Source: Gemmatimonadota bacterium
GTDB lineage: Bacteria > Latescibacterota > UBA2968 > UBA8231
Reading direction: 5' to 3'
Assembly: GCA_009841115.1 (NCBI GenBank)
Contig: VXML01000067.1
Span: forward strand, 1-64,000
Length of the DNA: 64,000 nt
Position numbers and translations under genes: made by a program. Shown in pieces: positions 43,344 through 54,045 of the stretch (position 1 is the stretch's first letter; every line of letters begins with the position of its first letter). The notes below the pieces were generated by a model that searched no databases, had not been told where the DNA came from, and saw nothing but the letters and a program-made list of their open reading frames with translations.

Positions 43344-45902
43344 ATGACCGACGCGAAGATACTAATCGTCGAAGACGATGAGCTTAGTGCCGCACACCTT
43401 GAAGAATGCCTCGAAAACCTAGGCTACACAGTGTGTGACTCGGTTTCGTGCGGGCGCGAGGCCATTGAAAAAGCCGCTGACAAGCGCCCCGATCTCGCCC
43501 TAGTCAATCTCGGACTCGAAGGGAAAGCCACTGGCTTGGAAACAGCCGAGCGTATTGGTAGCCAGTTCGACGTTCCAGTGGTGTACCTGACCGACGAAGC
43601 CGAGGAAGATCTGTTGCAACAGGCGCAGGCGACCAACCCGTTCGGCTATGTGCTGAAGCCGTTTGAGAAGCGCCAACTGCATCTAAATATCCAAACCGCC
43701 GTCTCCATGCACGAGAGAGAAACCAGACACAGGAAGACGGAGATGCGGTTGAAGCGAATTATCAAAAGATTGAAAGACTTCACCCGGCTGATGAAAACCG
43801 TGTTCGACAGCATGAGCGAAGGCGTGATCGCCGTCGATGAAAATAGGAAACTCGTATTTCACAATTCGGTCGCTCGGAGGTTTGGCGAGGGGCTTCCGGT
43901 GGAGGGAGATATCGATAAATGGGCCGAGAATTACGGCGTTTTTCAACCCGATGGAAAGACGCTTGTCCCGAAGGATGAAAATCCGCTGAAACTGGCCTTG
44001 AGCGGCAAGGCGACGGACGGTTTTGAGGTAATGGTGAGCAATGATAAAATGCCGGAAGGCGTTCATGCTCACATCAGCATCAGTGGTAGACCACTGCGGG
44101 GCAAAGCAGGGGCTTTGAAGGGAGGAGTCCTCGTCTTCCGCGACATCACCCGGCTCCAACATACAGAAGTCGAATTGGAAAGGACGATCGCCGAGCAGAA
44201 AGACCAAGCCCTGCTCATGGAGACCATTCTCAGTAGTATCAGCGACGGCGTGTTGGTAGCCAACACCGAGGGGGAATTCACGTTTTTCAATCCCAGCGCC
44301 GAACAGATAGCCGGCGGCATCTTGGATCTAAAGGCCGGACAATGGACCGAAAACTATGGCGTCTTCTATTCCGATAAAAAAAACCGTATGCCAACAGAAC
44401 AGCTTCCCCTAATGCGCGCCGTACGGGGTGAAGCGACCGACAATGTTGAGATGTTTGTCCGCAATGAGAACAAGCCGAGCGGTTATCATATCAGCGTCAG
44501 TGGGCGGCCTCTACGCACGAATGTAGGAGGGCATGGCGGTGGCGTGGTAGTTTTCCGCGACATCACCAAACAAAAAAAGGCGGCCGCGGAATTGGAGAAA
44601 ACGATAGAGGAACTGCGCAAGCAGAGTGAGCTGATGGAAACCATGTTCAATAGCATTAGCGACGGCATCGTCGTCGCTGATGTAACGGGGCAGTCCTTCT
44701 ACGTAAATCCCGCGGCCGGACAAATCACCGGCATGGACATAACGGATTGTCCCCCGGAGGAGTGGGTCGAGCGATACGGCCTCTTCTATCCCGATCGGGA
44801 AACGCCCATGAGAATGGAGGATCTACCGTTCCTCCGCATCATCAGTCACGGCGAGTCGATGGATGAAGTGGATATGTTCATACGCAACCACAACAGGCCG
44901 GACGGCGTGTATATCCGGGTGAGTGGACGGCCGCTGCTGGACAATCTCGGCGGGATCAGGGGCGGCGTGATTATTTTCCGCGACGTTACCGAGCGCATGC
45001 TCGCCGAAGAGGCGCTGGCGCAGGCATTTGCACAAGGCCGGTTGGAAGTAATGGATACCATTCTCCACAACATTGGCAATGCTATCAACAGCGTCACCAC
45101 TGGAATCGAAACTGTGCGCCAGCACTTGGGGAATGACTACGTCGGTCGCCGCCTCTTCGCGTTAGCCTCGGCGGTAAGGGAGCACCAGGACGACTGGGTC
45201 GATTACGTCGCAAACGACCCGCAAGGCCGCGAAGTAATGCCGTTTATCATCGAGCTGTCCGAAAGTTTCTCCAAGCGGAATGAAGAGTTGACAAAGACGG
45301 TCGGCCGCGTCCGGGATCGGGCCACTCACATCGCCGAGATCGTCCGCACCCAAAAGGCATTCGGCAGTCCCACCATGACTCGCAAGGACATTGACCTGCA
45401 CGATGCGCTCTCGGCTGCCATCAGGGTATTGCGGGATTCGCTCAACCAAAAGGGGATCCATACCGACATCGACTGTGAAAACGCGCCCCGGGAGATTTGC
45501 ATCGAGGAGAGTCAGTTTCACCAGATGCTGGTCAACTTAGTCAAAAATTCGATTGAAGCCATCGACGATCTCACCGTAGGGCAGGGGCTTGACGAACCCC
45601 CTCGCATCCAGATCAGAGCCCGCGCCGAAGGCGATTTTCTCAACCTCGAAGTAAGCGACAATGGCATTGGCATCAAAAGTAGAGACACCAAGGCGATTTT
45701 TACGCCCGGTTATACCACGAAAAACTTGGGGAGCGGACTTGGTCTCCATTCGGCAGCCAATTTCGTCATTGCCGCCGGCGGCCGCATTGAGGCGTTGAGC
45801 AAGGGCATTGGTAAGGGGACGACCATGCGCGTCAGGCTGCCGCTTTCCTCAGTCGCGTCCCAAAATGGTAGGGACGTATTGACCAACAGATCGGGAGGGT
45901 AA
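43344..45902 (+). CDS. REC-PAS-PAS-PAS sensor histidine kinase
   Basis: 852 residues from MTDAKILIVEDD. Residues 1-120 form a receiver domain whose phospho-acceptor position reads N55 (LALVNLGLEG) instead of Asp, although D11/D12 and K105 remain. Three PAS units follow (~145-270, ~290-408, ~430-550), each with an N-P/N-S...GRPL...GGV-V/I-FRDIT pattern, showing tandem duplication. A dimerisation helix has H575 (LHNIGNAIN), and the ATPase has NLVKNSIEAIDD, SDNGIGI, GSGLGLHSAANF and GKGTTMRVRLP. No membrane segment, so a cytosolic sensor. Encoded 3 bp before its likely partner. Confidence 0.92.
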   Translation: MTDAKILIVEDDELSAAHLEECLENLGYTVCDSVSCGREAIEKAADKRPDLALVNLGLEGKATGLETAERIGSQFDVPVVYLTDEAEEDLLQQAQATNPFGYVLKPFEKRQLHLNIQTAVSMHERETRHRKTEMRLKRIIKRLKDFTRLMKTVFDSMSEGVIAVDENRKLVFHNSVARRFGEGLPVEGDIDKWAENYGVFQPDGKTLVPKDENPLKLALSGKATDGFEVMVSNDKMPEGVHAHISISGRPLRGKAGALKGGVLVFRDITRLQHTEVELERTIAEQKDQALLMETILSSISDGVLVANTEGEFTFFNPSAEQIAGGILDLKAGQWTENYGVFYSDKKNRMPTEQLPLMRAVRGEATDNVEMFVRNENKPSGYHISVSGRPLRTNVGGHGGGVVVFRDITKQKKAAAELEKTIEELRKQSELMETMFNSISDGIVVADVTGQSFYVNPAAGQITGMDITDCPPEEWVERYGLFYPDRETPMRMEDLPFLRIISHGESMDEVDMFIRNHNRPDGVYIRVSGRPLLDNLGGIRGGVIIFRDVTERMLAEEALAQAFAQGRLEVMDTILHNIGNAINSVTTGIETVRQHLGNDYVGRRLFALASAVREHQDDWVDYVANDPQGREVMPFIIELSESFSKRNEELTKTVGRVRDRATHIAEIVRTQKAFGSPTMTRKDIDLHDALSAAIRVLRDSLNQKGIHTDIDCENAPREICIEESQFHQMLVNLVKNSIEAIDDLTVGQGLDEPPRIQIRARAEGDFLNLEVSDNGIGIKSRDTKAIFTPGYTTKNLGSGLGLHSAANFVIAAGGRIEALSKGIGKGTTMRVRLPLSSVASQNGRDVLTNRSGG

Positions 45903-45905
45903 TTG

Positions 45906-47792
<1,887 letters not shown>

Positions 47793-47912
47793 AACGGGCG
47801 CACCTTCCGCGCTTTTATCATCCGGGCTTTCCGTTGGCCTGTGATGCCCCTTACTTCTGCAAACGATTGTCATTGACGAGCTCCCCTCCCAGGAACTGCC
47901 ACTGCCACCTCC

Positions 47913-47946
47913 GTTGCGAAACGCGACTTACGTTGCAAATTGCAAC
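47913..47946. promoter_or_regulatory. Tandem 15-bp dyads, candidate enhancer for the NtrC-like regulator
   Basis: GTTGCGAAACGCGAC and GTTGCAAATTGCAAC share 11 of 15 positions and are separated by 4 bp (centres 19 bp apart). The second is a perfect dyad around one central base. They lie ~210 bp upstream of the sigma-54 promoter and directly follow the activator gene, as expected for bacterial enhancer sites. Confidence 0.55.
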
Positions 47947-48155
47947 ATCTGCTCTGTCTTTTCTCACAAATTTTCCTATAACTCATTTATAAACATTCAG
48001 TTGTAGATCTTCTGCCACAGGAGGACAGCGGTCGCCGGAGCGGTTTGCGACGCATATTCTGCAACACTCTCAAAAATCACCTTCCATCTTTGAGTATTCT
48101 CTAACTCCTTTACTTGCAAGGAGTTAGCAATTTGTTGCAATTTGGTTACAGAAGT

Positions 48156-48171
48156 TGGCACGGAATATGCA
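48156..48171 (+). promoter_or_regulatory. Sigma-54 (-24/-12) promoter
   Basis: TGGCACG, four bases, then ATGCA. This matches TGGCACG-N4-TTGCA except for one base, and the invariant GG and GC are exactly 12 bp apart. Transcription would start near 48182 and lead into the secreted-protein gene at 48296. The NtrC-like activator upstream is the obvious regulator. Confidence 0.75.
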
Positions 48172-48295
48172 TATTGCGGCATGGTAAACGCGGAGCAAGG
48201 CACTCCGGACGCGGTGCGACAATGCAAACCAGAGCAAACGACTATAGGACGCGGCGAAATAGATACCAATATGAAGAACGCGGAGGAAGATAATA

Positions 48296-48931
48296 ATGGG
48301 AGGACAGAAACGAGAGTCTAGGACGGGGATGTGGACGGTGATCGAAAGTCTAGTGCTAGTGCTTATCATAGCCGCTTCGGTACCTTCTCCCCAAGCAGAT
48401 GAACTAGTCTCGAACTTGGACGAAGCGAATGGAAGAGTCGCCAAGGTATGGTCCGCACAGCATCATGCCCAGACGTTCGCCACCGGGGGGCACGAGCCTG
48501 GATATCTAGTGGAGAGCGTAGAACTCGATGTGGCGGCGTGGACCGAGGATGCGAACGTCACGGTGAGTGTGCATTCCGCGTGGAGTAGTGGAGGTCCTGG
48601 AGACCATCTCTATACGCTTGAGAATCCAACGCGGGGAACGGGCCGCAAGGTATTCACCGTGCGGAAGAGGGAGCGGGTGCGACTCGTCGGGCGCCAACCA
48701 CACGCCATTGTCATTCGCAACACGGGAGGGAAAGGCAGCTTCAACCTCAATACGACGACGTCGATAAACCAGATCGACGAATCGGACTGGCAAATCGAGA
48801 ACGCGAGGTGGACGACGAACCCGACCGAAGCCTTGGACAGGTGGGTTGGAGTGACTGGGACTATCAAGATGCGGATCAATGATCGGGACGCGCCGAAATC
48901 GCCTGAGACTGAACTGGACCGCCGGAGGTAA
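48296..48931 (+). CDS. Secreted protein with choice-of-anchor-like domain
   Basis: 211 residues with GGAGG 9 bp before the ATG. An N-terminal hydrophobic signal (~residues 14-33, VIESLVLVLIIAASVPS) should direct export. The body (LVSNLDEANGR..., AQTFATGGHEPGYLVESVEL, VTVSVHSAW, LYTLENP...) follows the beta-sandwich pattern of choice-of-anchor R-type domains found in extracellular proteins. There is no lipobox or C-terminal anchor. Located directly behind a sigma-54 promoter, it is probably the regulated output of the adjacent two-component pair. Function unknown. Confidence 0.65.
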   Translation: MGGQKRESRTGMWTVIESLVLVLIIAASVPSPQADELVSNLDEANGRVAKVWSAQHHAQTFATGGHEPGYLVESVELDVAAWTEDANVTVSVHSAWSSGGPGDHLYTLENPTRGTGRKVFTVRKRERVRLVGRQPHAIVIRNTGGKGSFNLNTTTSINQIDESDWQIENARWTTNPTEALDRWVGVTGTIKMRINDRDAPKSPETELDRRR

Positions 48932-49145
48932 TGTCCTTATGCGGCTGTCAAAGTGTGGGCTTGCGGATTGCTTTCTGGTGTGGAACGTCGGTGGCTACCT
49001 TGGGGAGGGCAGGCCACTGACGCTGAGGGGCACCATTGCCGTCGAGACCGGTATCGATCTGGCGATGGTGTCCCTCGGAGGACGGAGTGAACCCGTGTCG
49101 GCGATTGCGTCGCACGGGTTCGCCCCGGCGGTAATTCCGACGCTT

Positions 49146-50285
49146 CTAATCCCACCACACTTCGCCGGGGACCAGATGGGCGCGCAGCAGCTCTTCGTTT
49201 AACTCCACCCCAATCCCCGGCCGGTCGGGCACGGTGATGTACCCGCGATCGACTACGGGGCCGCCCCAATCCAGCGCGATATCGTCCCACCAAGGACAGT
49301 CGAGACCGTGGTGTTCCAGCGCCAGGAAATTCGGTGCGTTGGCGCATACGTGCGCTGACGCCACGGTACCCACGGGCGTGCAGATGTTGTGCGGCGCAAA
49401 GGCCAGCGAGTGCAACTCGCACAACTCGGCTACCTTTTTGCCTTCCTGTACCCCGCCAAAACGGGGGATATCGGGCGTGATAATATCCGCGGCCCGGTTC
49501 TCGATCATGGGTCTGAGCCCATGACTCATCCAGTGATTTTCACCGCAGGCAATGGGCACGGAGGTGTGGTCGGTGACGTACTTTAGGGCGTCGAGATTTT
49601 CCGGCGGGGTTGGATCTTCGAGCCACAGGATGTCGATATCTTCCAGCCGGCGGGCCACCCTGAGCGCGTCTGCTGGCTGGTAACTCCAGTGCATATCGAG
49701 GCACAGCTCAACATCGGCGGGCAGGGCCTCGTAGGCTGCGTGGCTGACGGCGCTCATGTACTCGACCTCGGGTCTGGACAGGGCGCGGTTGTGGGGGTCC
49801 TTGCGGTACTCTCCTGGAGCGCTGTTGTCGATATCGACCTTGACGACGGTGTATCCGGCTTCTACCCGCTGGCGTACTCCGTCGGCATAGGCTTCGGGCG
49901 ATCGGTCGCCGGGCCGGGCTGTGTCGGCGTAGATGCGCACCCGATCCCGGTACTTGCCGCCGAGTAGCTGCCATAGGGGCAGGCCTGTCATCTTGCCGTG
50001 CAGATCCCACAGCGCCAGTTCAACCCCTGACAAGGCCAGCACAATACTGCCTCCCGAGGACCCAGCGCCGATTAGTCCGCGGTAGATCTTCTGCGCCAGT
50101 CGGACTGGGTGGCGGGGGTCCTCACCGACGAGCAGTTCTTCCATGCGCGTGAGGATGTCTCGCACGCCGATGGGCAACTGCGCTTCGCCAATGCCGCAGA
50201 TTCCCTCATCCGTTTCCACCTTGACCAGCGTCCACGTCCAGGGTATGCCCTGAACCATGACGGATTTAATCCCGGTGATTTTCAC
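49146..50285 (-). CDS. Enolase-superfamily sugar-acid dehydratase (mandelate racemase family)
   Basis: 379 residues. Metal ligands D197 (LCLDMHW), E223 (WLEDPTPPE) and E249 (CGENHW); general base K149-x-D151 (VKVDID). H199 and H299 (AFAPHN) fit the acid-sugar dehydratase branch (D-galactonate/mannonate-like) rather than muconate cycloisomerases. It would dehydrate an aldonic or uronic acid to a 2-keto-3-deoxy sugar acid. The epimerase upstream (43 bp) is a plausible pathway partner. Confidence 0.88.
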   Translation of the reverse strand: MKITGIKSVMVQGIPWTWTLVKVETDEGICGIGEAQLPIGVRDILTRMEELLVGEDPRHPVRLAQKIYRGLIGAGSSGGSIVLALSGVELALWDLHGKMTGLPLWQLLGGKYRDRVRIYADTARPGDRSPEAYADGVRQRVEAGYTVVKVDIDNSAPGEYRKDPHNRALSRPEVEYMSAVSHAAYEALPADVELCLDMHWSYQPADALRVARRLEDIDILWLEDPTPPENLDALKYVTDHTSVPIACGENHWMSHGLRPMIENRAADIITPDIPRFGGVQEGKKVAELCELHSLAFAPHNICTPVGTVASAHVCANAPNFLALEHHGLDCPWWDDIALDWGGPVVDRGYITVPDRPGIGVELNEELLRAHLVPGEVWWD

Positions 50286-50328
50286 GTAGGCAGCGCTCCG
50301 CTAAGAAAGTTATTTGTCCTGACGACTT

Positions 50329-51315
50329 CTAAGTGCGCAGTGCCCGCTCGAGGTCGAGGCGATCGGCCTCGAGGGCAGTACGGAAGACTTCGATTGTATC
50401 CCGGACTCCCTGGACCAGTGATCGGTACTGAAGAGGTCCGAGGGCTTGGTTCAGGACGCTGTCATCGGCGCTTGATGGATGCGGCAGCGGCGTTGGGTCG
50501 AATCCAACCTTGCCCGCCGACTCGGGGATAACCTCCTCGATTGCAGCGACGATTTGGGCCATGGAGACCGTGCTGCCTCCCAGATTGTACACTGGGGCAC
50601 CTTCCAGCTTGGTCCTGGCCGCGGCGATAAAGGCGGCGGCGACATCATCGGCGTGGTGATAGACGAGGGTGCCGCCATAGGTGATCTCGTACTCACGGCC
50701 GAGCGCGGCGGCTAGCATGGCCTTGGTCGGGGTGGAGGTCCAGCCTTGGTCGCGGCCCGGTCCATACACTACGCACGGGCGCAGACCAATGCTGTGGACC
50801 GATTGCTCCCGCCAGTAAACCTGAGCCGTGCCTTCGTTGCACTGCTTGAACACCCCGTAGAGAGTTGGAGGCAGCAACGGAGCGTCGTGGGCGATCGGCC
50901 CCGGTGGGTACGCTTCTGGTTCACCGTACACTCCAAACGAGCTTGCAAAGACCAAGTTCTGAATTTGGTCGCGATGACGTGCGGCCGTTTCGAAGACGAC
51001 GGTGGCCCCCACGACGTTTACCTTGGCTCCGCGCACTGGATCGGCCCGAACCAGAGGCACCTGCATGGCTGCTAGGTGCAGGATATGAGTAATACCGCAG
51101 TCGATCACGACTCGCTCGAACTCGTCCAGATCCGCGATGTCTCCTTCGAGCAGTCGCACCTGGTCCAGTTCTTCGTCCGTCATGATCATCCTCAACCGAT
51201 AGGGATCGCCGCCTAGGTCGTAGGTCCACACCGGCACCCCCTCGCGGACCAGCCGACGAACCGCCCATGCACCCACGCAGCCGAGCGCCCCTGTTACTAA
51301 ATACCGCTCATTCAT
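50329..51315 (-). CDS. NAD-dependent epimerase/dehydratase
   Basis: 328 residues. Rossmann start LVTGALGCVGAW, DIADLDEFE, and catalytic SSFGVYG with Y-x3-K in TLYGVFKQCNE. C-terminal substrate domain includes YHHADDVAAAFIAA. It is probably an SDR acting on a nucleotide sugar or sugar lactone and belongs with the dehydratase downstream. It is unrelated in detail to the shorter epimerase at 38.7 kb. Confidence 0.88.
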   Translation of the reverse strand: MNERYLVTGALGCVGAWAVRRLVREGVPVWTYDLGGDPYRLRMIMTDEELDQVRLLEGDIADLDEFERVVIDCGITHILHLAAMQVPLVRADPVRGAKVNVVGATVVFETAARHRDQIQNLVFASSFGVYGEPEAYPPGPIAHDAPLLPPTLYGVFKQCNEGTAQVYWREQSVHSIGLRPCVVYGPGRDQGWTSTPTKAMLAAALGREYEITYGGTLVYHHADDVAAAFIAAARTKLEGAPVYNLGGSTVSMAQIVAAIEEVIPESAGKVGFDPTPLPHPSSADDSVLNQALGPLQYRSLVQGVRDTIEVFRTALEADRLDLERALRT

Positions 51316-51411
51316 ATATCGCCTTTATGAGAAAAATAAATCCGATTTTTCATTGCCTTGCAGATAACATATCGCGTTTCACCTAGCGGTCAATCCACGA
51401 GTAGCTGAACG

Positions 51412-51448
51412 CAAAGTAGAAGTCGCAGGACAAAGCGGCTGGCTGCGC
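51412..51448 (+). repeat. 37-bp copy of a NUDIX gene segment
   Basis: CAAAGTAGAAGTCGCAGGAC...GGCTGCGC here is identical to 53778-53814 inside the NUDIX gene, in the same orientation. In this copy it does not belong to any gene and sits just past the end of the TonB-receptor relic. The two copies bracket the relic, suggesting a recombination scar. Confidence 0.8.
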
Positions 51449-51495
51449 TTCTGTGAAGCTGTGGATGATTTGGACGACGGCTGCAGCACGGCCGA

Positions 51496-53307
51496 TCAAT
51501 TCCCCAGACGCAACCCAAAAAAAGGCATGATCGGCAACATGTAGCTAACCAGACGGCGGTAGTCCTCGTCCCAGTAATACTCGAAGACGTTGCGGCGGTT
51601 GAGCGCGTTGATGATTTCGAGATAGGCCGTGAACGTGCGACCGCCGACTGCACTGCGCCGCCAACTCAGGCGCACATCGAGGCGGCGGTAGGCCGGATAG
51701 CGCCGCGAATTGGTCGCCTCCCGAACGACGTTGCCATCGGTGTCGAACAGCGGCTCACCGTCTGAGCCAATGGCCACTGGAGTATAAGGGAAGCCGCTGC
51801 CGTAGCTGTAGCGCACATCGAATGACGAGCGCTTGGTCAGGCGCAAGCGTCCGATCAAGTCCAAGGTGTGGCGTTGATCGACGTCGCGGTAGTGCAGCGG
51901 GTCTTGGGGATTGCCCTCCTTGCTGACGCCCAGCGAATAACTGATCCAGCCCGACAGACGGGCGACCGTGGATGGTCGTCGCTGCAAGAAGACTTCGAGG
52001 CCGTAGGCATGGCCCCGACCACTGTTGTCGGGAATGGATTGGTAGGTCGAGTCGCGCGCTACTACCAAATGGTCGAGGTGCTTGTAATAGCCTTCGAGTT
52101 TGGCTGTATGCGCTTGGCCGCGGTCCCACTCTAGTCCGGCGGTAACGTGCTGTGCCCGCTCTGTTTTTAGGACGATGGTTTCAAACAGATTCCACTCTAT
52201 TTCGCGTTCAAAGCGCTCAAAGAGGCCGACGAAGTTGGGCGCTTGGTGGTAAAATCCCCAGCCAACCCGCCCCAGCAGGTCGCTCGTCAGAGCGTAGCTC
52301 AGCCCCAGACGGGGGCTAAGGACCCACTCGCGGGCAAAGGTCGAGTAATCCAGCCGCATTCCTGGTAGCACCAGCAAGCGGGGATGCCAGCGCCGCCACT
52401 CGTCCTGTAGGTAAAAGGCCGTGGTAGTAGAGGCGTTCTGTAGGCGAATGCTGCGCTCGACCATGGTGCCGTCCTCGTCGCGCCGGTCGCTGGGTTCGCG
52501 CTCGTAATAGGCCGCTGAATCTTGGCGTATTTCCACAGTGATGTCGGTTATCAGGTCGGCCACGGTCAGACCCATTTGCAGATGGTGGTTGCGGCTGGCG
52601 ATGTGGGTCAGATCCTCGCGGATATCTAGCTTGCGCATGTCTATATCGGCGCGGAAGAATTCGTCTTCGGTGGTCAGGTCGAAAAACCAGTCGTCGTTGA
52701 AAAAGGACAGGGTTAAATCGGAGAGCGTTACATCGCTTATGGCGTTAGCCCAGCCGAGGCTGTACAGATTGTTGTCAAAGCCGCTTTTGAACTGGAATTT
52801 GTCGGCGGCGGTGAAAAAGTCCTCGTCGTCCTCGTCTTCCACATCCAGATCCTTGAGCAAGGCTCCTTCGTGCGAGTTCAGGACGTTGAGGTGTAGTTTC
52901 TGCTCTGGCCCTAAATCGTACACTAACTTGGCTTGATAGTCTCGGAAGAAGGGCAGGACCGTGCCTTTGGGGAGGCTGTCGAGGCGATTGAGCAACTGGT
53001 CGTAGTAGGTGCGGCGGGTGGCGGCGATCCACGAGCCGTTTTGGCGCGACCCGGGTAGTGGGCCTTCGACAAAGGCGCGCATGTCGATCAGGCTGGCACC
53101 GCCGCGCCAGCGCCGCCGCTCGCGCGCTCCTTCCCGGTTTTCGACTACCAACACCGCGGCGAGGCGGTCGCCGTATTGGGCGGGGAAGCCGCCGGGCAAC
53201 AATTCGACCCGCTCGACCATATCGGGATTGAACATGCTCACCGGGCCGCCGAGTAACTTGAGCCGGTACGGGTTGAATACCGGCACGCTATCGACGACGA
53301 TAAGGCA
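51496..53307 (-). pseudogene. 5'-truncated TonB-dependent receptor
   Basis: The frame gives part of the plug (IVVDSVPVFNPYRLKLLGG, then MVERVELLPGGFPAQYGDRL) and the full beta-barrel, ending FFGLRLGN. Signal peptide, the usual carboxypeptidase-like domain, TonB box and first half of the plug are absent. Upstream in frame is only unrelated sequence (CHSWNILHAPC...) and a stop near 53371. Without a signal sequence it cannot reach the outer membrane. An internal methionine-like GTG (53286) is not a credible start. The break coincides with the divergent NUDIX gene. Confidence 0.8.
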
Positions 53308-53421
53308 GGGCGCATGGAGGATATTCCACGAGTGGCAAAAACCTTGACATTGTACATCCGTTCGCGAATACTAAAGTTCGCTATAGATAACCAAATTCCA
53401 AGACTCATTCTGGGTAACTCA

Positions 53422-54021
53422 ATGACCGCCATTATAGAAAAAGTAACGGGCTACGTGACCCGTCGCAGCGACTCAGGTGCGCCGGAACTCCTAGTATTTC
53501 AACCGCTCGACGTGGGAGTTCAGGTGCCGGCCGGCACTGTGGAGCCCGGCGAGGCTATCGACGATGCCGCGCTGCGGGAGATGGTCGAAGAAACCGGTTT
53601 GACGGGACTGCGCCAGGTCCGCTACCTCGGCTCGATTGCAGTGCCGCTCGACGACCACAGTCGAGCGCCTCTGCAAGACGTGGTGCTGCGCAAAAGCCCT
53701 GGTCTTGAACAGGGGCTTGGTCTCCACGTGCCTCGGGCGCATTGGCTGAGGGTCATTGAACGAGTCGAGGAGTATGCCAAAGTAGAAGTCGCAGGACAAA
53801 GCGGCTGGCTGCGCGCCGATGTACTCGCCGAGCGCATGGACCGGTATTTTTATCACTTTGAAGCGAGGACTTCAACGCCCGAGCGCTGGCAGGTACAGGA
53901 TGCGGGCCACGCGCCGTGGGAATGCTATTGGGTTCCACTTTTTCCCAGACCCGTATTGGACCATGAGCCCCAGGTCTGGGAGGACGAGTTTTACGAAAAA
54001 TTACTCGCCAGTGTCGGCTAG
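53422..54021 (+). CDS. NUDIX hydrolase
   Basis: 199 residues from MTAIIEKVTGYVTRR. The NUDIX box is complete: G-x5-E-x7-REMVEETGL (residues ~36-58, with AGTVEPGEAIDD then REMVEETG). The remainder (HWLRVIERVEEYAKVEVAGQSGWLRADVLAERMDRYFYHF) is a family-specific C-terminal region. NUDIX enzymes hydrolyse a nucleoside diphosphate linked to another moiety; substrate unknown. The longer open frame up to 53314 overlaps the receptor relic and is less likely. Confidence 0.85.
   Translation: MTAIIEKVTGYVTRRSDSGAPELLVFQPLDVGVQVPAGTVEPGEAIDDAALREMVEETGLTGLRQVRYLGSIAVPLDDHSRAPLQDVVLRKSPGLEQGLGLHVPRAHWLRVIERVEEYAKVEVAGQSGWLRADVLAERMDRYFYHFEARTSTPERWQVQDAGHAPWECYWVPLFPRPVLDHEPQVWEDEFYEKLLASVG
53778..53814 (+). 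repeat. 37-bp segment duplicated at 51412-51448
   Basis: Coding part of the NUDIX gene (AKVEVAGQSGWLR). Its exact copy 2.4 kb away lies outside any gene, so this is the donor. Confidence 0.8.
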
Positions 54022-54045
54022 CCTGAAAAACGCTATATCCGGCCA

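Larger units (their letters stand above)
47793..48295. other. 503-bp regulatory intergenic region
   Basis: No coding frame is supported. It holds the tandem 15-bp dyads (47913-47946), a further GTTGCAA half-site near 48134, and a sigma-54 promoter (48156-48171). An AT-rich stretch near 47940-48000 fits a bendable enhancer-promoter linker. A weak GCGC hairpin followed by TTTT near 47800-47817 could terminate the regulator transcript. Confidence 0.6.

Noticed and set aside
48879-49202. 107-residue plus-strand ORF between the secreted protein and the dehydratase
   Set aside because: Overlaps both neighbours, has no ribosome binding site and no family-like pattern. The 214 bp between the two genes hold nothing I can support.
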